From Clostridia bacterium (lineage in GTDB: Bacteria > Bacillota > Clostridia > Peptostreptococcales > Anaerovoracaceae), in the NCBI GenBank assembly GCA_025997195.1, contig BNUG01000079.1:1-7685 (forward strand): DNA of 7,685 bases. Reading direction: 5' to 3'. Below the pieces are notes generated by a model. It was not told the DNA's origin. It saw nothing but the letters and a program-made list of their open reading frames with translations, and did not search any database. Both the position numbers and the translations under genes were made by a program. Below are positions 1-4,952 of this stretch, one piece after another. The stretch's first letter is position 1, and each line of letters begins with the position of its first letter.

Positions 1-722
1 TTGTCAAAGTGATCAAACTCACAGACTATATCTATAAATTGTTCCATTTCAAATATCATGTGGAGATTTCGACCCAGCCTAAGGATTCCATGGGGTCGAA
101 AGAAGACTGGAACCGAGCGACGGACGCGCTGAAATCGGCTGTCGAAAGTCTGGACATTCCTTACATCATCAACGAAGGCGACGGTGCTTTCTACGGTCCG
201 AAGATCGATTTCCATCTCGAAGACAGCCTGAAGCGCACCTGGCAGTGCGGGACGATTCAACTGGATTTCCAGATGCCGCAGCGTTTCGAGACCTTCTACG
301 TCGGGTCAGATAACGAGAAACATGTTCCGCAGATGATTCATCGCGCGATCTTCGGGTCGATCGAACGGTTCATTGGGATCCTGACCGAGCATTTCGCCGG
401 AAAGTTTCCGCTGTGGCTCGCGCCGGTGCAGGTGCGTTTTCTGACAGTCGCGACAAGTTTCAATGGTTATGCCGAGGCGCTCACCGAAGAATTCCGGAAG
501 GCTGGTCTTCGCGCAGAGAACGACCTTCGCAACGAAAAGATCGGTTACAAGATTCGCGAGGCAAGAAATGCGCGCGACAGCTATATCGTCGTGATCGGTG
601 AAAAAGAAGCCGGCGGCGGCGCTCTGCCGGTGCGTTCCTCCAAGCAGGGCGAACTCGGAGAAATGAACAAGGATGCTCTCAAGGAGATGCTGCTAAATGA
701 GATCCGAACAAAAGCGATATAA
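1..722 (+). CDS. thrS: Threonyl-tRNA synthetase, C-terminal part (5' end outside window)
   Basis: Cytoplasmic class II aminoacyl-tRNA synthetase that charges tRNA-Thr. The reading frame is open from base 3, so this is the last ~239 residues of a protein of about 600-640 residues; the GTG at 9 is an internal Val, not a start. Numbering from that codon, the segment shows YHVEIST, DGAFYGPKIDF (58-68), TWQCGTIQLDF (77-87), YVGSDNEKHVPQMIHRAIFGSIERF (97-121) and then the anticodon-binding domain from about 133, with ADLRNEKIGYKIREA-type sequence. By family knowledge, His111 (codon 339-341) corresponds to the third zinc ligand of the active site and Arg120 is the motif 3 arginine. The catalytic half visible here and the anticodon-binding domain look intact. 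The 3' end overlaps sppA by 26 bp, and the sppA ribosome binding site lies inside it. Identification is very secure. Confidence 0.97.
   Translation, partial: VKVIKLTDYIYKLFHFKYHVEISTQPKDSMGSKEDWNRATDALKSAVESLDIPYIINEGDGAFYGPKIDFHLEDSLKRTWQCGTIQLDFQMPQRFETFYVGSDNEKHVPQMIHRAIFGSIERFIGILTEHFAGKFPLWLAPVQVRFLTVATSFNGYAEALTEEFRKAGLRAENDLRNEKIGYKIREARNARDSYIVVIGEKEAGGGALPVRSSKQGELGEMNKDALKEMLLNEIRTKAI
681..686 (+). promoter_or_regulatory. Ribosome binding site of sppA inside thrS
   Basis: AAGGAG, 10 nt before the ATG at 697. It supports that start over later ones. It lies within the last codons of thrS, so ribosomes finishing thrS pass over it. Confidence 0.7.
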
Positions 723-1740
723 GATTATTTTGCGCTGGGTGCTGATCGTCCTTGCCGTGATCGGCGCGCTGGCGATCGTACTCACGCTTGTCATTGGAAC
801 TTGGATTGGGTCGGCAAGCGGAATGTTCGGGGGGCTGTCTTCCGGCGGCGGATATGCATATTCGGGTCCAAATCACGCCTATATCGCAAAAATCTCCGTG
901 GTCGGCGAGATTTCGGGCGCGGGCAATCATTACGCTTCTTCCGACGCCGCCTATCATCACGACTGGACGATGAAGACGATCGACACCCTGATCGGGGATG
1001 ACAACAACAAAGCCATCTATCTCTATCTGAATACTCCGGGCGGCACCGTATACGAAAGCGACGCTTTCTATCTGAAATTGATGGAATACAAAGCAAAGAC
1101 CGGCAGGCCGGTCTTTGCTTATATGGGGCAGATGGCTGCGTCCGGCGGTTATTATATCGCATCAGCGGCGGACTATATTTATGCCAACCGCAATACCTGG
1201 ACCGGTTCGATCGGGGTGACGATCGGAACCATGTTCGATGTCTCCGGTTTTCTTGAGGAGCACGGGATAAAGACCGAGACGATCACCTCGGGGAGAAATA
1301 AGGCAATGGGCGGCTACTACGACCCTATGACGACGGAACAAAAAAAGATTTTCCAAGGCTTGGTCGATGACGCGTATGGCCAGTTCGTCGGGATTGTGGC
1401 CGAGGGCCGCGGCATGGACGAAAAGAAAATCCGGGAACTTGCGGACGGCCGCATTTATACGGCGTCTCAAGCGCTGTCAAACGGATTGATTGACGAGATA
1501 CTTGGCCAGACAGAAGCGGAAGACGCCATTCTCGAAAAGGTCGGCGAAGATGCGGAAATCGATCATGCTTACTATAGAGCCGCCACAACCATTTTGTCGT
1601 CGCTTGGCGTTCGGTCGGATCTGAACGGTTTGTCTGCGGCGGACGCCGCCCCGGCGGGCGATGTTTCCGCAGTGCTCGGCTTGCTGGAGCGTCAGACTGA
1701 GATCGGCGCCCCGGAACCGATGTATCTATTCGGCGGGTGA
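697..1740 (+). CDS. sppA: Signal peptide peptidase SppA, 36K type (peptidase family S49)
   Basis: Membrane-anchored serine protease that degrades signal peptides left in the membrane after protein export. It has 347 residues, the size of the short Gram-positive/archaeal form rather than the ~67 kDa tandem form of E. coli. Residues 1-9 are basic, followed by one hydrophobic anchor (about 10-37) and a Gly/Ser linker (about 39-57). The protease core runs about 60-270: LNTPGG (111-116), AASGGYY (147-153) with the nucleophile Ser149, TGSIGV (169-174), and SGRNKAMGG (198-206) with Lys202 as the general base of the Ser/Lys dyad, by analogy with B. subtilis SppA. The tail beyond 290 is poorly recognised. 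The ATG at 697 is preceded by AAGGAG at 681-686 (10-nt spacing), which lies within thrS, so translation is probably coupled. Residues KAKTGRPVFA are encoded by a perfect 14-bp inverted repeat (1091-1120). Confidence 0.93.
   Translation: MRSEQKRYKIILRWVLIVLAVIGALAIVLTLVIGTWIGSASGMFGGLSSGGGYAYSGPNHAYIAKISVVGEISGAGNHYASSDAAYHHDWTMKTIDTLIGDDNNKAIYLYLNTPGGTVYESDAFYLKLMEYKAKTGRPVFAYMGQMAASGGYYIASAADYIYANRNTWTGSIGVTIGTMFDVSGFLEEHGIKTETITSGRNKAMGGYYDPMTTEQKKIFQGLVDDAYGQFVGIVAEGRGMDEKKIRELADGRIYTASQALSNGLIDEILGQTEAEDAILEKVGEDAEIDHAYYRAATTILSSLGVRSDLNGLSAADAAPAGDVSAVLGLLERQTEIGAPEPMYLFGG
1091..1120. repeat. Perfect 14-bp inverted repeat inside sppA
   Basis: The left arm AAGCAAAGACCGGC (1091-1104) is the exact reverse complement of the right arm GCCGGTCTTTGCTT (1107-1120), with only AG between them. 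As RNA this would be a hairpin of 13 pairs with a 4-nt CAGG loop. No T-tract follows, so it is not a typical intrinsic terminator. It encodes a conserved part of SppA, so it is not an insertion. No function is known. Confidence 0.85.
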
Positions 1741-1741
1741 C

Positions 1742-2965
1742 ATGAACGAAACGGGAAAAACAAAAAAGGCACTCTTTCTTCTTACCATTGTTGCGGGATT
1801 CATCGGGATTTATTACGGTTTCAGCGATTCGATCCTGGCCAATTATTTCAGAGAAGCGTATGGAGTTGGCGCCGCGCAGCGCGGGTTGATCGAATTGCCC
1901 CGGGAACTTCCGGGCATTTTGTCTCTCTTTGTGATTTCGGCGCTCTCTTTTCTTCGTGATATCCGAACCGCCATCATTGCGCAGGTGTTCGGCGCGATCG
2001 GCATCATGGCGCTTGGACTATGGCATCCGACCTATGGCGTCATGCTTGTGTTTCTTTTTGTCTATTCGCTTGGCTTGCATATGTATATCCCGCTCGGAGA
2101 TAGCATCCCACTGTCTTTTGCCAAGCAGAGCAATATGGGGCAGACGCTTGGCAAACTGAACAGCGTGCGCATGGCGGCGATGATGCTCGCGGGCATTGCG
2201 GTTTTCCTTGGTTTTCGTACCGGTATCTTCAGTTTCCAAACACCGATTGCTGTCTTTATCATTTGTGCGATCAGTTTTACTTCGATTGCCGTACTATTGA
2301 CGATTCTATACAAGACGGTCGGCGACCCTGTCCAAAGCACGGAACGGCCTAAACGGCCCAAACTTGTATGGCGCAAGGCTTATTTGCGGTACTATGTGAT
2401 TTGTGCGCTATACGGCGGCCGGAAGCAAATCATGATCGTTTTCAGCCCCTGGGTACTGATCGAGTTGCTGAATTTCCACGCGGATACGATGTCTATTCTC
2501 TATGTGATCGGTGCGTTCATTGGGATCTTCTTCATGCCGGCAGTCGGACGTATGATCGACCGTCTTGGGACGAAGAAGGTGATGATGTTCGAAGCCGGCT
2601 GCTTTATCGGCGTGTACATCGCGTACGGCTTTCTTTCTTACTGGGTAAGCAATCATGTGGTTGCGCTGACCGGCATTGCCATGCTTTTGGTGTATCTGCT
2701 GAATATTGTCGACAAGATGAGCGCGCAGTTCTATATCGTACGCTCGATCTATATGAAGTCGATTGCGCTGCGGCCTGAGGATGTGACGCCGTCGCTTTCG
2801 ACGGGTATGGCGATCGATCATATTGTTGCGATCATTGGCTCCTATCTGTGCGGTCTTTTGTGGGAGCGCTTCGGCCCTCAATATGTTTTCCTCATTGCGG
2901 CTGTGCTCTCGATCGGGAATATGATCGTCGCCGCCGGAATCAAAAAGCAAAACTTTGCGGCGTAA
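1742..2965 (+). CDS. Major facilitator superfamily transporter, substrate unknown
   Basis: Predicted inner-membrane secondary transporter of 407 residues with about 12 membrane segments: roughly 10-27, 53-72, 75-94, 98-116, 142-158, 166-190, 216-242, 250-267, 279-298, 305-322, 358-374 and 379-399. A basic cytoplasmic loop (191-215, rich in Lys/Arg/Pro) separates the two six-helix halves. The clearest signature is GRMIDRLGTKK (269-279) between helices 8 and 9, a match to MFS motif A. Charged or polar residues within the first helices (Asp29, Arg54, Glu55) may line the substrate path, but nothing identifies the substrate. The ATG at 1742 lies 1 nt after the sppA stop; an in-frame ATG at 1661 would add 27 residues encoded by another frame of sppA and is less likely. 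The ribosome binding site is weak (GGTGA at 1736-1740), consistent with coupling to sppA. No clear terminator follows. Confidence 0.85.
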   Translation: MNETGKTKKALFLLTIVAGFIGIYYGFSDSILANYFREAYGVGAAQRGLIELPRELPGILSLFVISALSFLRDIRTAIIAQVFGAIGIMALGLWHPTYGVMLVFLFVYSLGLHMYIPLGDSIPLSFAKQSNMGQTLGKLNSVRMAAMMLAGIAVFLGFRTGIFSFQTPIAVFIICAISFTSIAVLLTILYKTVGDPVQSTERPKRPKLVWRKAYLRYYVICALYGGRKQIMIVFSPWVLIELLNFHADTMSILYVIGAFIGIFFMPAVGRMIDRLGTKKVMMFEAGCFIGVYIAYGFLSYWVSNHVVALTGIAMLLVYLLNIVDKMSAQFYIVRSIYMKSIALRPEDVTPSLSTGMAIDHIVAIIGSYLCGLLWERFGPQYVFLIAAVLSIGNMIVAAGIKKQNFAA

Positions 2966-2982
2966 CGGTTTCTTTAAATAGA

Positions 2983-3002
2983 TTAAAATAATTTAAAATA
3001 AT
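2983..3002. repeat. Tandem 10-bp AT repeat upstream of the hemerythrin gene
   Basis: TTAAAATAAT occurs twice head to tail (2983-2992, 2993-3002). The A-tracts are spaced one helical turn apart, which favours intrinsic bending. Each copy contains TAAAAT, a 5/6 match to the -10 consensus, but no good -35 partner was found. It may be part of a promoter or an UP-like element for the gene at 3104. Confidence 0.5.
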
Positions 3003-3090
3003 TCTAATGTTTGTGTTTCAAACGGTGTTTCTGCGGGTATGAATATTTTGCAGGGCCGGAGGCAGATTTGTCAAACCGGTGTGAGAATAG

Positions 3091-3096
3091 AGGAGG
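3091..3096 (+). promoter_or_regulatory. Strong ribosome binding site of the hemerythrin gene
   Basis: AGGAGG, 7 nt before the ATG at 3104. It fixes this start against the in-frame upstream TTG at 3011, whose extension has no family resemblance. Confidence 0.9.
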
Positions 3097-3103
3097 AACA
3101 CCA

Positions 3104-3520
3104 ATGGCTTATCTCTGGGATAAAAATCTGGAAACAGGATATAAGCTGGTCGACGATCAGCATCGTGAGTTGATCAACGCTGTCAATGCACTGAATGAAG
3201 CCAATTACGCTGGTCAAGGTTCGCATGAACTCCTGGAGATTGTGCTATTTCTAATCCGCTATGCCAACCGTCACTTCCGCGAGGAAGAGGCGCTCCAGCG
3301 TCGGTTCCATTATCCGGAATATTCCCGGCACAAAACTTATCATGATGATTTCAAAGCACAGGTCAATGGGCTCTCGAAAAAAATGATGGGGGAAGGCGCA
3401 ACGCCGGAACTTGTAAATGAGGTGGCGGTGTTTATCGGAGAGTGGCTGATCAACCATATCAAAGGGGACGATTTTGCCATGGCCGCGTTCATACAGGGCG
3501 GACAATATACAGACTCATAA
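3104..3520 (+). CDS. Bacteriohemerythrin (single-domain hemerythrin)
   Basis: Small cytoplasmic four-helix-bundle protein of 138 residues with a non-heme di-iron centre that binds O2; family roles include O2 carriage or sensing, and some members react with NO. All seven expected iron ligands are visible in the usual order: His20 (DDQHREL), His57 and Glu61 (HFREE), His76 and His80 (HKTYH), and His118 and Asp122 (HIKGD). The N-terminal WDKNLETGYKLVDDQH matches the family opening well, and the length is typical of a stand-alone domain. There is no fused methyl-accepting, GGDEF or kinase module. The gene follows the transporter after a 138-bp AT-rich gap and precedes the FIST gene by 163 bp. Its strong ribosome binding site suggests ample expression. 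Assignment to the family is secure; the physiological role here is inferred only. Confidence 0.95.
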   Translation: MAYLWDKNLETGYKLVDDQHRELINAVNALNEANYAGQGSHELLEIVLFLIRYANRHFREEEALQRRFHYPEYSRHKTYHDDFKAQVNGLSKKMMGEGATPELVNEVAVFIGEWLINHIKGDDFAMAAFIQGGQYTDS

Positions 3521-3532
3521 AGAGGCGCCCGC

Positions 3533-3561
3533 TTTTCATTGTGGATGCTTCGTTGTAAGAT
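3533..3561 (+). promoter_or_regulatory. Possible promoter of the FIST gene
   Basis: TTTTCA (3533-3538; 4/6 to the -35 consensus), a 17-nt spacer, then TAAGAT (3556-3561; 4/6 to the -10). Transcription from here would give a leader of about 115 nt that contains the stem-loop at 3577-3639. The match is modest and unproven. Confidence 0.3.
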
Positions 3562-3576
3562 ATACAAATTACAAAA

Positions 3577-3639
3577 GGGTACTTCTAAAAATGATGGCTT
3601 CACAGCAAAGATGTATGGTTCGCGTTTTTAGAGATACCC
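3577..3639 (+). promoter_or_regulatory. Long imperfect stem-loop in the FIST gene leader
   Basis: GGGTA (3577-3581) pairs with TACCC (3635-3639), and TCTAAAAA (3584-3591) pairs with TTTTTAGA (3625-3632). One G-U pair and one C-A mismatch join them, giving a stem of about 15 positions capped by a 33-nt loop. It ends 44 nt before the FIST start codon. No T-tract follows. I could not match it to a riboswitch class known to me. Confidence 0.5.
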
Positions 3640-3672
3640 AAAAGACAACATTTTCAGTTTGATACGGTTGGG

Positions 3673-3678
3673 AAGGAG
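3673..3678 (+). promoter_or_regulatory. Ribosome binding site of the FIST gene
   Basis: AAGGAG within GGGAAGGAG, 5 nt before the ATG at 3684; it decides this start. Confidence 0.8.
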
Positions 3679-3683
3679 TTTTT

Positions 3684-4880
3684 ATGAAAACTGCGGTTGT
3701 GATTTCCTATGAGATAGATGATGCGGCCGTGGCGGCGAAGGAGCTTGCCGCCGCCATAAAAGTGAAGCTGAAATTCGAAAAAAACGCCATCGGGATCTTA
3801 CTCTGCGATGCCGATCTGGACGGTGCGGCTGTCACGCGGGCGCTGAAAGAAAGCTTGGGCATCGAAATAGCCGGAATGACCACACTGGCTGAATTGGATG
3901 CGGACGGCCATCATGAGGCGGCGGCGATCCTGACCGTGCTGACGGCGGACGACTGTCTGTTTACGGCAGCCGCTTCCGAGTCATTGCTTGAAGGTGACGT
4001 GGCGAATGAAATCTCCGCCGCTTACAAACAGACGATCCCGGATACAGCGGACTATGGCGATAAACCGGGCATGGCGTTTGTTTTTTGTCCTTGCAATATG
4101 CCGTTTACCGGTGACATTTATGGAAAGACGCTGAACGGTGAAATCCCCGGCGTCCCTATTATCGGCGGTGCGGCGTCGGATGATTATCAATATGACCAGG
4201 GAAGGACATTTCTTTCGGGGATCATTTATGAGGCGTCTTTCGTGATAGTCAGCATTTGGGGCAATGTCAGACCAGCCTTCGCGATCCGTCATGTCACTTC
4301 GCCGTTTGCCGAGCGCGTTCGCCGAATTACCGACGCCGAAGGCAGTCTTGTTCGGAGGGTGGGTGACGAAACTTTTGTCGATTACCTGAAGGGCTTTGGG
4401 TTTGAAACCGACGTACAAGACGTTTTGCTCGCGTTCAACGCAAACCCCATGATGATGACATGCGATGGTGAAGAACAGGATGAAACGCCGATCATGCGCC
4501 ATATCGTCGATCTGGATCACGAGACAGGTGCCGGCTATTTCGCCGGTGATGTGCCTTTAGGGACGCTCGGGAATATATGCATGCTAAGGAAAGAGGATCT
4601 CAGAAACTCTTGCAGGGAATCAATGAATATCCTGTTAGACGAAAGAAAAAAGCAGGACGGGTATGACTATTCCCTGGTATTTTGTTGCTCCTGTTGCGGG
4701 CGGGCGCTCGTTCTTGGGGAGGATGCCGCTGCGGAGGGAGATATCCTGTCTGAGATGCTTCCTGCCGGGATGTCGCTTGTGGGCACCTATTGCTACGGTG
4801 AGATTGCACCTACGCAATATAAAGATGGAATTGCTTCCAATCGATATCACAATTGTTCGATCGCACTGTGTATGATTTGA
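3684..4880 (+). CDS. Stand-alone FIST-domain signal sensor, cysteine-rich
   Basis: Predicted soluble sensor of 398 residues with FIST_N (about 30-215) and FIST_C (about 225-395) and no output domain. The FIST_C end is the clearest: LVFCCSCCGRALVLG (331-345) fits the family's Cys-Gly-Arg segment, and GTYCYGEIAP (367-376) followed by HNCSIAL (389-395) is the typical YGEIAP...N signature. The FIST_N part includes GVPIIGGAASDD (156-167). There is no signal peptide or membrane segment. It carries 14 cysteines, including CPC at 135-137 and CCSCC at 334-338, more than I would expect in this family. FIST proteins sense small ligands; NosP, a FIST protein of Pseudomonas aeruginosa, binds NO through heme and controls the neighbouring hybrid kinase NahK. 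The next gene here is also a hybrid kinase, 72 bp downstream, so this protein may feed it. Whether it binds heme, metal or another ligand cannot be told; histidines available are 76, 77, 203, 273, 279 and 389. Confidence 0.9.
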   Translation: MKTAVVISYEIDDAAVAAKELAAAIKVKLKFEKNAIGILLCDADLDGAAVTRALKESLGIEIAGMTTLAELDADGHHEAAAILTVLTADDCLFTAAASESLLEGDVANEISAAYKQTIPDTADYGDKPGMAFVFCPCNMPFTGDIYGKTLNGEIPGVPIIGGAASDDYQYDQGRTFLSGIIYEASFVIVSIWGNVRPAFAIRHVTSPFAERVRRITDAEGSLVRRVGDETFVDYLKGFGFETDVQDVLLAFNANPMMMTCDGEEQDETPIMRHIVDLDHETGAGYFAGDVPLGTLGNICMLRKEDLRNSCRESMNILLDERKKQDGYDYSLVFCCSCCGRALVLGEDAAAEGDILSEMLPAGMSLVGTYCYGEIAPTQYKDGIASNRYHNCSIALCMI

Positions 4881-4926
4881 GGCAGAAATCCTTTTTCTTT
4901 ATATATATTATTTTCCGGCTATCCTG

Positions 4927-4932
4927 TATAAT
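4927..4932 (+). promoter_or_regulatory. Consensus -10 box before the hybrid kinase
   Basis: A perfect TATAAT 20 nt before the kinase ATG, preceded by AT-rich DNA (4891-4915). No convincing -35 hexamer was found at 16-18 nt. The expected transcript starts near 4939, leaving a very short leader. It suggests the kinase can be transcribed independently of the FIST gene. Confidence 0.5.
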
Positions 4933-4952
4933 AAAGTGGCTTAGGGAAATAA

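Noticed and set aside
1661..1741. Upstream in-frame ATG that would extend the transporter by 27 residues
   Set aside because: The extension is another frame of sppA, is not membrane-like and resembles no transporter start; the ATG at 1742 gives a normal MFS N-terminus.
2408..2950. Long open frame on the - strand opposite the transporter (180 codons), with similar antisense frames opposite the FIST gene (3981-4520) and the kinase (6227-6769)
   Set aside because: Each lies wholly opposite a gene with clear family motifs, and its translation has no recognisable domain or ribosome binding site; these are shadows of the coding strand.
3011..3103. In-frame upstream TTG that would extend the hemerythrin
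   Set aside because: AGGAGG at 3091-3096 is placed for the ATG at 3104, and the family begins just after that Met.
3521..3540. Possible terminator after the hemerythrin gene (AGAGGC...GCTTTT)
   Set aside because: A 6-bp stem needing two G-U pairs, with the T-run inside the stem; not convincing.
3577..3639. Cyclic-di-GMP (GEMM) riboswitch in the FIST leader
   Set aside because: A GCAAAG word in the loop recalled the class, but the other conserved core segments and the tetraloop-receptor layout are absent.
4874..4900. Possible terminator after the FIST gene: GATTT...AAATC followed by CTTTTTCTTT
   Set aside because: The stem is only 5 bp with mostly A-T pairs and overlaps the stop codon; too weak to call, although the T-rich tail is suggestive.
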